A DNA stretch of 32,263 nt from Verrucomicrobiales bacterium (lineage in GTDB: Bacteria > Verrucomicrobiota > Verrucomicrobiia > Verrucomicrobiales > DEV007), in the NCBI GenBank assembly GCA_022361255.1, contig JAKSBG010000425.1, positions 1-32,263 on the forward strand, in the 5' to 3' direction. Of the stretch, positions 16,363 to 23,492 are shown one piece after another; within the stretch, counting starts at the first letter, position 1, and the number at the start of each line of letters is the position of its first letter. The notes beneath the pieces are model-generated. The model saw only the letters and a program-made list of their open reading frames with translations. It made no database searches and had not been told where the DNA came from. Both the position numbers and the translations under genes were made by a program.

Positions 16363-17331
16363 TTACTCTTTCGAGGCCGAAGATTCTTTGAAAACTTTTT
16401 CCAACTCCGGCGAGGCCTCTGCACCAAGATTGATGGCAGAAAAATAATGACGTTTTGCGAGTTCGAGTCGCGGCGGGTTTTCGTCGAGATAGGTAACGGC
16501 GAGATTGTAGTGTGCTTCCGCCAGTTCCGGATCAGTGGCGAGGGCTCTTTCCAATTCTGTAATCGAAGCATCAATCCAGCCGTATTCGCGAACGACGGTC
16601 GACAGATAAAGGCGCGACCGGGCATTTGCCGGATCCTCGTGAATAGCGCGCGTTAGTGAGGAAATCGCCATTTCCAGCTCGCCGCGCTCGTAGTGAATGA
16701 CACCGAGTGTCTGCCAGTTCTGTGCGATGCCCGGATTGATATCGAGTGATTTGTGGAGGTTCCCGGCGGCAGCGAGAAGGTTGCCCAGCTGGTGCTCAGC
16801 CACTCCCAGATTGGCGTAGGCCAAAGCATTGTCAGGCGCCCGTTTTACAAGTTCGAGATAGGTTTCTCTCGCGTCTTCCCAGCGTTCCTCCGTGACTGCG
16901 AGAACGCCTTCTTTCGCCAGTTCTGCAAGTTCAGGATCGAGTTTCGCGTTTTCCTGAACGACCCCCATTTTCATCGGCTTGCCTTCTGTTTCCTCTTCCA
17001 GCGCAGGCTCATCTGCAATGGAGGGCAACGAATCCGGACCGATAGAATCAATCTCGCCGACCTCCGTGGATTCGGGTGATGTCTCGTCGATGTTTGAACG
17101 CAAGCGGAATCCGGGGGAAGATTCACGGGCGGCTTCGGGTTGAATAACGACCTCTCCCGGATTTGCCGAAGAATCTGTCGCCGCCACGGGAGCGATTGCC
17201 TCAACTTCCCTTTCGACAGGTTCGCCCGAATCGCCGGTGCTCAGATCCGGATTCTTCGGGCTGCGAATGAGAAACCAGAAGGGGACCAGAGCAAGAATCG
17301 CGGCCGGTATCAAAATATATCTCAGGTTCAT
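16363..17331 (-). CDS. Membrane-anchored TPR protein
   Basis: From the ATG at 17331 the product is 322 residues: an N-terminal hydrophobic anchor (MNLRYILIPAAILALVPFWF), an acidic Pro/Ser-rich linker of about 100 residues, then four to five TPR units, among them NALAYANLGVAEHQLGNLLA, AQNWQTLGVIHYERGELEMA and AEAHYNLAVTYLDE. I preferred this start to the in-frame ATG at 17433 because the upstream 34 codons lie in the lexA regulatory spacer and do not look like a signal peptide. It is likely the first gene of a minus-strand operon with the carboxypeptidase and hydrolase, and may act as a scaffold for peptidoglycan work. It diverges from lexA across the SOS box. Confidence 0.85.
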   Translation of the reverse strand: MNLRYILIPAAILALVPFWFLIRSPKNPDLSTGDSGEPVEREVEAIAPVAATDSSANPGEVVIQPEAARESSPGFRLRSNIDETSPESTEVGEIDSIGPDSLPSIADEPALEEETEGKPMKMGVVQENAKLDPELAELAKEGVLAVTEERWEDARETYLELVKRAPDNALAYANLGVAEHQLGNLLAAAGNLHKSLDINPGIAQNWQTLGVIHYERGELEMAISSLTRAIHEDPANARSRLYLSTVVREYGWIDASITELERALATDPELAEAHYNLAVTYLDENPPRLELAKRHYFSAINLGAEASPELEKVFKESSASKE

Positions 17332-17374
17332 TCGAGGATAAGGTAGTGCGGGGAGGTAGGAGCAGTTAATAAAA

Positions 17375-17403
17375 TTGCGATTTCGACTTGCGCATTGAAT
17401 ATT
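17375..17403 (+). promoter_or_regulatory. Possible lexA promoter
   Basis: TTGCGA (17375-17380) and AATATT (17398-17403) are separated by 17 bp and each matches the sigma-70 consensus at 4 of 6 positions. The SOS box starts 8 bases downstream, where bound LexA would block transcription start. Confidence 0.45.
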
Positions 17404-17411
17404 TTTGAACA

Positions 17412-17425
17412 TGTTCTCAGGAACA
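17412..17425 (+). promoter_or_regulatory. LexA operator (SOS box), TGTTC-N4-GAACA
   Basis: The palindrome TGTTC-TCAG-GAACA lies 10 bases upstream of the lexA ATG. It matches, with no mismatch, the TGTTC-N4-GAACA motif that has been described for verrucomicrobial LexA, so LexA very likely represses its own gene here. Because the spacer is only 104 bp and is shared with the divergent TPR gene, the minus-strand operon could be affected as well. Confidence 0.85.
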
Positions 17426-17435
17426 CTGTTCATTT

Positions 17436-18053
17436 ATGAAGCTCACGGCCCGCCAACAAGAAATACTCGACTTCCTCCATGCCGAGCACAGACGCACCGG
17501 AATTATGCCCTCAACGAGGGAAATTCAGGAGCATTTTGGATTTGCCAGTCAAACTGCTGCGGTGAGTCATCTGCGGGCGCTGGAGAAAAAGGGAGTAATT
17601 ATCAAGAAGGACCGGAAAGCGCGGTCGCTGATGTTTGCAGACGCGGCAGAACGGGAGCCGATTGTCGATGTGCCGATCTATGGTGCGATTCCGGCCGGTT
17701 ACAGCGATGATACGACGCCGGAAGCAGATGGAACCCTCTCCGTCGACGTTCGCTCGATGGGGCTGAACGAGCGTTCGAAACCGTATGCTTTGAAGGTTCG
17801 GGGCGAATCGATGATTAACGCTCATATCATGGATGGAGATCACGTCGTTTTGGAAAGCCGTGAACCGAGAGATCAGGATGTTGTTGCCGCTCTCATTGAT
17901 GGCGAAACGACCTTGAAGCGGTATGTGGCCGATGGAAAACACCCCTACCTGAAAGCGGAGAATCCCGACTTTCCGGATTTGGTTCCCGTTCAGGAGTTAA
18001 TGATTCAGGGCGTGATGGTCGGGTTGGTGCGCGGAGCGACACGAAGGTGGTGA
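17436..18053 (+). CDS. lexA: LexA repressor, SOS regulator
   Basis: LexA represses DNA-damage genes and cleaves itself when RecA filaments form. The 205-residue protein has the winged-helix DNA-binding domain (MKLTARQQEILDFL to about 65), with recognition helix around STREIQEHFGFAS (26-38). The self-cleavage site is Ala87-Gly88 (GAIPAGY), and the S24 protease dyad is Ser125 (GESM) and Lys161 (TTLKRY). Length and motifs are canonical. The ATG at 17436 has no Shine-Dalgarno, only the SOS box just before it. It ends in the strongly basic GLVRGATRRW. A weak hairpin (18055-18078) follows without a T tract. Confidence 0.97.
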   Translation: MKLTARQQEILDFLHAEHRRTGIMPSTREIQEHFGFASQTAAVSHLRALEKKGVIIKKDRKARSLMFADAAEREPIVDVPIYGAIPAGYSDDTTPEADGTLSVDVRSMGLNERSKPYALKVRGESMINAHIMDGDHVVLESREPRDQDVVAALIDGETTLKRYVADGKHPYLKAENPDFPDLVPVQELMIQGVMVGLVRGATRRW

Positions 18054-18054
18054 G

Positions 18055-18078
18055 GTCGCGTTGAATCGAGAGCGCGAC
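18055..18078 (+). terminator. Hairpin after lexA, weak terminator candidate
   Basis: A perfect 6-bp inverted repeat, GTCGCG (18055-18060) and CGCGAC (18073-18078), with a 12-base loop lies directly after the lexA stop. No T tract follows, so termination is uncertain. Confidence 0.3.
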
Positions 18079-18105
18079 TCGCCGAAGGGGATCGTCATGA
18101 ACTGA

Positions 18106-18390
18106 TTGCGCGAACACACCACCCAGGTGTTTTTCATTGCGATTCAGGCAGTTGTGACCGTCTGCGGTGTCTTGGCAGTATCCACGATGCCGAAAGTGGC
18201 GGGATACCCGGAAGATTCCGGTTTTTCTCTGGAAATCAGGTATGTCCGTCATTCCGGTTTTCTCGTGTTTTTCATTCCCGGTGTCTGGGTATGGTTGACG
18301 ATCTGGTATGAGAACGAAGGGTGGAATTATCCGGCAGCGTTTTCGATTCTATCGGGTGCCGCCGTAGCGGCTGGTCTTCTCCTGTATTGA
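18106..18390 (+). CDS. Small membrane protein of unknown function
   Basis: From a TTG at 18106 the product has 94 residues with hydrophobic segments at about 8-26 (FFIAIQAVVTVCGVLAV), 50-67 (SGFLVFFIPGVWVWLTIW) and 76-93, and an N-terminal charged patch. I do not recognise it. The start is odd: three codons upstream and in the same frame there is an ATG (18097) with an AAGGGG at good spacing, but the intervening codons are AAC TGA, so the better initiation site is cut off by a stop. Either the TTG is used or a nonsense change (or sequence error) has shortened the gene. It follows lexA by 52 bp. Confidence 0.5.
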   Translation: MREHTTQVFFIAIQAVVTVCGVLAVSTMPKVAGYPEDSGFSLEIRYVRHSGFLVFFIPGVWVWLTIWYENEGWNYPAAFSILSGAAVAAGLLLY

Positions 18391-18396
18391 AATTTC

Positions 18397-18522
18397 ATGG
18401 CGACGAACGCTCACCGGATGAGGGATTATTTGAAACGCATCGGTAGTTGCTTTCCGGCTTTACTGGAGTCTTTTGCTGGACAGGGCGGCAAGATTGAGAA
18501 TGAATTGATCGCCTCCTGTTGA
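18397..18522 (+). CDS. Small ORF of 41 codons, doubtful
   Basis: An ATG six bases after the small membrane gene opens 41 codons (MATNAHRMRDYLKRIG to IENELIASC). No Shine-Dalgarno precedes it and no family is recognised. The product would be soluble with two cysteines. It is listed because it lies in an otherwise gene-free stretch and directly follows a gene on the same strand. Confidence 0.2.
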   Translation: MATNAHRMRDYLKRIGSCFPALLESFAGQGGKIENELIASC

Positions 18523-18698
18523 TGCTACATCAGAGAAAATGGAGGGAGGATCAGTCTCATTGCATGCCGAGTGCATGATTCCCCCGTGGACTTCAGCTGC
18601 AAACTGCAATCTGTTCGAGGGATTTGTCTAATCCTGCAGAGGTTGTTCGGGGTTGTAAGGTGTTGTGAGTAGCTGAGTTAGGTCTTGGTTGGATGCCT
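18523..18698. other. Gene-free stretch before DUF2383 gene
   Basis: Apart from the doubtful 41-codon ORF before it, the roughly 340 bp between 18390 and 18732 holds no recognisable gene. It contains a short dyad CATGC-N5-GCATG near 18562-18577 and a G/T-rich run with repeated GTTGT at about 18640-18690. The only suggestive site is the sigma-54-like element at its end. Confidence 0.5.
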
Positions 18699-18715
18699 TT
18701 GGCACATTGTCTGCA
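18699..18715 (+). promoter_or_regulatory. Sigma-54-like promoter element
   Basis: TTGGCACA-TTGT-CTGCA matches the RpoN consensus TTGGCACG-N4-TTGCW with correct spacing and two mismatches. Transcription would start near 18726, only about 6 bases before the ATG at 18732 and downstream of the Shine-Dalgarno, which argues against normal use. It is reported as a sequence match only. Confidence 0.35.
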
Positions 18716-18718
18716 TAT

Positions 18719-18724
18719 AAGGAG
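18719..18724 (+). promoter_or_regulatory. Ribosome binding site fixing the DUF2383 start
   Basis: AAGGAG lies 7 bases before the ATG at 18732 and selects it over the in-frame upstream ATG at 18693. It is one of the few clear Shine-Dalgarno sequences in the window. Confidence 0.7.
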
Positions 18725-18731
18725 TGGTGCT

Positions 18732-19211
18732 ATGAATACGACAACTACACTTAATCGTCCTGAAACTGACAAAGAGGAGTGCATCGCAAAGTGTAACTCT
18801 CTTCTGCGGGGGGAAATTTCGGCGGTAGAAGCCTATGAAAAGGTGATCGAAAAATTCGCCGACGAACCTGAGATCGCTTCCTTGCAGCGCTTCCGGAGCG
18901 AGCACGAGCTGGCGGTGCACAAGCTCCGTGCACAGGTCATTGAAATGCACGCAATTCCGGAGACTGAATCCGGTGCCTGGGGTTACCTCACGGGTGCCAT
19001 CCAGTCAGCGGCCAATCTGATCGGGGAAAGCAGTGCAATCTCATCTCTGCAGCAGGGAGAAATGCTTGGACAGCGCGCCTATGCCGATTTTCTCGAAAGC
19101 CCGGAGCCACTTCCTGAATGCAAAGTTCTGGTGAGAGACACACTCCTTCCAATGGTGAACCGACACATCGAACAGTTGGAGAAAATGAACGCTGCGCTTG
19201 CGGAAAGTTAA
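18732..19211 (+). CDS. DUF2383 ferritin-like domain protein
   Basis: The 159-residue protein is a predicted four-helix bundle of the DUF2383 (PA2169-like) group within the ferritin-like proteins. Visible features are CNSLLRGEISAVEAYEKV in helix 1, a second helix with RSEHELAVHKLR, a third with GEMLGQRAYADFL and a fourth with NRHIEQLEKMN, placing Glu and His residues in the positions expected for a ferritin-like metal site. The function of the family is unproven; stress links are suspected from its occurrence. The start at 18732 is set by an AAGGAG. The gene stands alone and is followed by a strong terminator. Confidence 0.85.
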   Translation: MNTTTTLNRPETDKEECIAKCNSLLRGEISAVEAYEKVIEKFADEPEIASLQRFRSEHELAVHKLRAQVIEMHAIPETESGAWGYLTGAIQSAANLIGESSAISSLQQGEMLGQRAYADFLESPEPLPECKVLVRDTLLPMVNRHIEQLEKMNAALAES

Positions 19212-19228
19212 TAGAAGCAGCCAAAAGA

Positions 19229-19261
19229 AGCCCCCAGGTCCACAGGACACGGGGGCTTTTT
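19229..19261 (+). terminator. Strong intrinsic terminator after DUF2383 gene
   Basis: A stem AGCCCCC (19229-19235) and GGGGGCT (19251-19257) encloses a second inner stem GTCC-ACA-GGAC, and a run of Ts follows (19257-19261). It begins 17 bases after the stop codon. Confidence 0.88.
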
Positions 19262-19344
19262 CGTGTCAGGTAACCTACCTTTGCCACCCGGAAATTATCG
19301 ACGTTCGTTTCAGCCGGGTATGATGGCAGGCGGTCGGGTTAATT

Positions 19345-20889
19345 CTACGATAGAATGTTCTCCACCACATTTCCATATACATCAGTGAGGCGAAAATCGC
19401 GGCCTCCGTGGAAATGGGTGAGGGCTTCGTGATCGACACCCATGAGATGGAGGAGAGTCGCGTGGAAGTCATGAATATCGACTTTGTCTTCCACTGCGTA
19501 GTAGCCGAAGTCGTCGGTCTGACCGTGGTGGTATCCGGGTTTCGTTCCCGCTCCGGCGAACCAGGTGGTAAAACCGTGGGGATTGTGATCCCGGCCATTC
19601 TGGTGTCGCCCCGTGATGCCGTCGAAAAATTCAAAGGTAGGCGTGCGCCCGAATTCGCTGCCGCAGATGACGAGGGTGTCGTCGAGCATACCGCGAACTT
19701 TCAGGTCCTCGAGAAGTGCTGCAATAGGTTTGTCTACTGCGTTGGCATTACCCCGGTGTCCTTTTTCCAATTCGGAATGCTGATCCCAGAGATTGCCATA
19801 TCGAGGCGTGGCATGGTTTACGGTGATATAGCGGACACCTGCTTCGGAGAAGCGCCGAGCAAGGAGTAAAGCGCGTCCGAATTCATCCGTATGCTCCCCA
19901 CCGATGCCGTAGAGTTTCCGGGTCGCTTCGCTCTCGTTTTCAATGTCGAGCAGGTCGGGTGCCTCGGTTTGCATGCGGAAGGCGAGTTCCAACTCGTCCA
20001 GCTCGGTATCCGCAGAATGCAGTTCGTCGAGTTGGCGGATGAAATCGATGTGCTTTTCCTGATCGGGGAAACGGGACTCGAGGTTTTCCCAGGCGAGTTC
20101 GGGAGATTTTTTATCCGGGCGATCTATGGAGGTGCCGCCGAATTTCGTGGGAAGGAAGCCGGTGGGGCGATTTGGATCGGTCGGGGTGATGTCAATGTAT
20201 GCCGGCAGGTTTGCGTTCATTGAGCCGAGCCCGTAGACGAGCCAGCTGCCGAGAGTGGGGCGGATTTCGATCGGGACTCCGGTGTGAAGAACCCGTTTCG
20301 CGGTGATGTGGTCGTTGCTGTCGTGATGCAGGGAATGAATAAAACAGAGATCGTCGATGTGACGGCTGTTGACCTCAGGGAACAAGTCACTCGCGAAAGT
20401 GCCGCTTTTTCCCCAGTGTTTCCATCCGAAGGGAGAAGGGATTACCGTGCCCTGTTTGGCAAAAGTAAAATTCGGCGGGCGTATCGAATCGGGCAGTTGC
20501 TTCCCGGCGTATTCTGCGAGAGCCGGTTTGTGGTCGTAGGAATCGAGTTGAGAAAGCCCCCCTTCGAGAAAGATATAGATGATGCGTTTGGCGCGGGGAT
20601 TGTGATGCAGTTTTGTCAGCTTTGTCCCGCTTGCCTTGACGCTATTGCCTTGTGAGAGAATATCAGCGGCAGCAATGGAACCGAGGCCGAGAAAGGATTT
20701 CCGCAACCAGTCGCGACGGGACGTGGGAGCGGCGAACTCCGGTTCGCCGTGATTGCAAAAATTTTCGGTGACCGGGAGATCACCTCTACCGTTGCCGGTT
20801 GCTGTTGTTTCGTTAGTCAAGGGTCTGAAAAGATTTGGTGGAAAAGAGGCCGAGGCAGGCCCGGGTCCAGGCCTCCGTTTCAGATTCAC
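19345..20889 (-). CDS. DUF1501 domain protein with Tat signal
   Basis: DUF1501 proteins are alkaline-phosphatase-superfamily relatives, abundant in Planctomycetes and Verrucomicrobia and nearly always paired with DUF1549/DUF1553 genes. Here 514 residues include a twin-arginine leader (SRRDWLRKSFLG, Arg58-Arg59), an early FLEGGLSQLDSYD block, LHHDSNDH, then WDQHSELEKGH, GSEFGRTP and DHNPHGFTTWFAGAG near the C-terminus, the usual family blocks. The ATG at 20889 overlaps the upstream gene by 77 bp; a TTG at 20820 right at the upstream stop would give 491 residues and is a reasonable alternative, since conserved sequence begins only near NFCNHGEP. Function is unproven; export by Tat is likely. 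Confidence 0.9.
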   Translation of the reverse strand: MNLKRRPGPGPASASFPPNLFRPLTNETTATGNGRGDLPVTENFCNHGEPEFAAPTSRRDWLRKSFLGLGSIAAADILSQGNSVKASGTKLTKLHHNPRAKRIIYIFLEGGLSQLDSYDHKPALAEYAGKQLPDSIRPPNFTFAKQGTVIPSPFGWKHWGKSGTFASDLFPEVNSRHIDDLCFIHSLHHDSNDHITAKRVLHTGVPIEIRPTLGSWLVYGLGSMNANLPAYIDITPTDPNRPTGFLPTKFGGTSIDRPDKKSPELAWENLESRFPDQEKHIDFIRQLDELHSADTELDELELAFRMQTEAPDLLDIENESEATRKLYGIGGEHTDEFGRALLLARRFSEAGVRYITVNHATPRYGNLWDQHSELEKGHRGNANAVDKPIAALLEDLKVRGMLDDTLVICGSEFGRTPTFEFFDGITGRHQNGRDHNPHGFTTWFAGAGTKPGYHHGQTDDFGYYAVEDKVDIHDFHATLLHLMGVDHEALTHFHGGRDFRLTDVYGNVVENILS

Positions 20890-23413
20890 CCGCGTCGGTC
20901 AGTTCATCGACGTAGGTGAGAAAAGCCCGTTCTCCTTTTTTGGTAGGAGGACGGCCCAACGTGGTTTCGTGCACCGCTGCAGTCCGCTCCGCTGGATCGT
21001 CATATTCTTCGAGAAGTTTCTCTGCAAATTTCTCCGCGTAGTAGCGGGGCAGGGGATTGTTGAGCCACCACAGTGCCTGTGCCGGTGTAACACTCTCGTC
21101 GCGGTCGTGCATGGGCCGGCCCGACGGGTCAAATCCGAAGAGACCGAACATTTTGCGAATTTCTATTCCCAGTCCCATCGGTGACCGGGAGGACGTGAGA
21201 ATATAGAGAGCCCGGTCTTTTGACTTGCCGGTATCGAGAGGCTGACCGGCAGGCTGGCGCGGGACTTTCCCTATCGTGGATAGCATTGAATCGTAGATGG
21301 CTTCGACTTCGAGACGGCGTCTCGGGTAGCGCGAGAAAAGCGAGCCGTCGGGGTCGCGGGCGAGGCTTTCTTTTCCCTGTTCCGAGGAAATACGGTAGGT
21401 GTCGGATGTGAGAATGAGGCGCTGGATGTGTTTGATGGACCAGTCGCTTTCCACGAACTCCGCCGCGAGCCAGTCGAGCAGGTCAGGGTGAGTCGGCTTT
21501 GCTCCCTGCTTTCCAAAGTCATCCGGTGTGCGCACCAGGCCGGTTCCGAAGTGCCAGTGCCAGATGCGATTGACCATGACCCGGGCAGTCAGGGGGTGAT
21601 CGGGATGACTCAGCCAGGCGGCGAGCTGCTCGCGTCCGCTGTCGTCAGGGCGGACCTCGAAATCTCTTTCAACGATATGTTCTGCCAGTTGGGGGACGCC
21701 ACGCGGGACGGGGTCGGGTTCCGTTTGATAGACATTGCCCCCGGTGTGGACGGGGAGATTAACCGGATTTGAGGCCTCCTGCGCAGCGAGCGTCAGGTCG
21801 AGGTCGGGGCGGGTTTCATGAAGACGTCGAATCCGTTCTTCGATCTCCTGCAATCGCTTCGATTCCGCCCCGTTTAAGTAATATCGAGTATCGGCAATGG
21901 AGGGTTCACCGAGTGCGCGCCTCCAGTTGGTATCGACCTCCGTAAGCGTTCCTTTGACGAGGCGTAACGTATCGAGAGCAGGAAAAGGAACATTTCGGTC
22001 CACTTTAAACCGGATATGGAGAGAGCCCTTTTCCAGCCCGCTCAATGGGATAGGCTGCCAGGAAAGACCGTCCGGCGCGCGGGAATAGGTTGGTCGGCCA
22101 AGAACTTCACCAGGTTGGTCTTTCAGTTCGAGTTCCAGCGTGACGGGTGAAGAAACGACTGCGGCGTAGCGGACCAGGAGGGTATAGTCGCCGGGATCCG
22201 GGATGATGATGCGGTATTTGACCCATCGATCGAGAGCTTTGCGGGATTCAATGACCGCGCCGGGACCGATGGAGGTGGTGCGGAGATTTTTGTGTCCGGC
22301 AAAATCCTCCGCTTCGAAAGCGAGAACCTCGCCATCGATTTTACCCGGGGCGGGGAATTTTTCACGAAGGAGCACTTTTGCCCGTATCGATTCGAGGAAG
22401 CTCCTGAGTTCTATTCGGGCTCCCTGTAATGCGGCTTCGTGAGCGGCCGCATTTTTCTGCTCTTCTCTGGTTCCGAGCGGTTTGACGAGACGGGGGCGCC
22501 CGTCTTTCCACTCTTCGGCAAAATTTGAGGTGATTTCCGTGCTTCGAAAAATCCCGGCGAGGGCATAGTAGTCTCTCGTCGGGATCGGGTCGAATTTGTG
22601 ATCATGGCATCGCGAACAGGCAAAGTCGTGGGCGAGAAAGGCGCGGGTCGTCGTCGAAATCTGTTCGTCAATGATATCGAGGCGCAGCTTGTTGGGATCA
22701 GTGCATTCCTCAAACCACGGGCCGATCGAAAGAAATGCCGGGGCGGTGAGCCGGTCAATTCGCGCTGATTCGGTCTCATTTTCTTCTCCCAGAAGATCAC
22801 CGGCCAGTTGTTCGGCAATAAAACGATTGTATGGCTTGTCGCTGTTGAATGCGCGAACGACGTAGTCGCGATAAGGGGCGGCCAGGTCAATTTCATCGAT
22901 GCCGGGAACTTTGACGGTCCCCTGCACGTAGCGGGCGACGTCCAGCCAGTGTCGGCCCCAGCGTTCGCCGTAGTGCGGTGAAGCCAGCAGCCTGTCGACC
23001 ACCGATTCCCAGGCATCTCCGGATTCATCACTGATGAAATTTTCGATTTCCGCGCGGGTGGGGGGCAACCCGGTGAGGTCGAGAGTGATGCGCCGGAGCA
23101 GAGTATACCGGTCTGCCCGCTCGTTTCTTTCCAGGCCTGCCTTTTTGAGCTGCCTTTCTGTGAAAAAATCGATGGGGTTTGAAGCGGTTGGCGTTGTGGG
23201 TTTCACAACCGGAGTGAGTGACCAGTGCCGCTCCTTCGGGAGATCCTCTGCGAATGCGGGATGGGACCAAACCGCGAACATCACAACAAAACGGGCGAAG
23301 GTTCTCGTTCGCTTTCGAAAGGGGTGTAAATCCGTATGGCTTGAAGGAGTCACTTGAATGAAATGGGATCGGATTCGATCTTCAGGGAGTGCACGGGCTG
23401 TCGTTTGAGACAA
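20813..23413 (-). CDS. DUF1549/DUF1553 (PSCyt2-PSD1) protein with inserted carbohydrate-binding-like module
   Basis: The 866-residue exported protein has a signal segment (about 38-55, ending PAFAED), a DUF1549 domain with LDLTGLPPT (111-119) and HYGERWGRHWLDVARY (147-162), and a single CSRCH heme-type motif (266-270). A beta-rich insert at about 360-485 (EVLAFEAEDFAGH, VKYRIIIPDPGDYTLLVRYA) looks like a CBM6/35-type module. The C-terminal DUF1553 domain has ARVMVNRIWHWHFGTGLV and YPRRRLEVEAIYDSML. The usual N-terminal cytochrome domain (PSCyt1) is missing. It forms a minus-strand operon with DUF1501. The pair is widespread in these phyla with function unproven; substrate could be a glycan. 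Confidence 0.92.
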   Translation of the reverse strand: MSQTTARALPEDRIRSHFIQVTPSSHTDLHPFRKRTRTFARFVVMFAVWSHPAFAEDLPKERHWSLTPVVKPTTPTASNPIDFFTERQLKKAGLERNERADRYTLLRRITLDLTGLPPTRAEIENFISDESGDAWESVVDRLLASPHYGERWGRHWLDVARYVQGTVKVPGIDEIDLAAPYRDYVVRAFNSDKPYNRFIAEQLAGDLLGEENETESARIDRLTAPAFLSIGPWFEECTDPNKLRLDIIDEQISTTTRAFLAHDFACSRCHDHKFDPIPTRDYYALAGIFRSTEITSNFAEEWKDGRPRLVKPLGTREEQKNAAAHEAALQGARIELRSFLESIRAKVLLREKFPAPGKIDGEVLAFEAEDFAGHKNLRTTSIGPGAVIESRKALDRWVKYRIIIPDPGDYTLLVRYAAVVSSPVTLELELKDQPGEVLGRPTYSRAPDGLSWQPIPLSGLEKGSLHIRFKVDRNVPFPALDTLRLVKGTLTEVDTNWRRALGEPSIADTRYYLNGAESKRLQEIEERIRRLHETRPDLDLTLAAQEASNPVNLPVHTGGNVYQTEPDPVPRGVPQLAEHIVERDFEVRPDDSGREQLAAWLSHPDHPLTARVMVNRIWHWHFGTGLVRTPDDFGKQGAKPTHPDLLDWLAAEFVESDWSIKHIQRLILTSDTYRISSEQGKESLARDPDGSLFSRYPRRRLEVEAIYDSMLSTIGKVPRQPAGQPLDTGKSKDRALYILTSSRSPMGLGIEIRKMFGLFGFDPSGRPMHDRDESVTPAQALWWLNNPLPRYYAEKFAEKLLEEYDDPAERTAAVHETTLGRPPTKKGERAFLTYVDELTDAGESETEAWTRACLGLFSTKSFQTLD

Positions 23414-23447
23414 TTGTCAGGAAATCTGGTTCATTTCTCTACGAAAT

Positions 23448-23465
23448 ATACGTCCTTGCACGTAT
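23448..23465. promoter_or_regulatory. Perfect inverted repeat in divergent promoter region
   Basis: ATACGT-CCTTGC-ACGTAT (23448-23465) is a perfect 6+6 dyad in the 79-bp spacer between the divergent DUF1549/1553 and glycosyltransferase genes. It could be an operator acting on both. No known regulator motif is recognised. Confidence 0.45.
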
Positions 23466-23492
23466 GAAATACAGCAATAGAGATACTTCGAT

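Noticed and set aside
18103-18105. TGA as a selenocysteine codon in the small membrane gene
   Set aside because: It is the third codon with no recognisable downstream hairpin of the needed type and no cysteine-homologue pattern; a TTG start or nonsense change is simpler.
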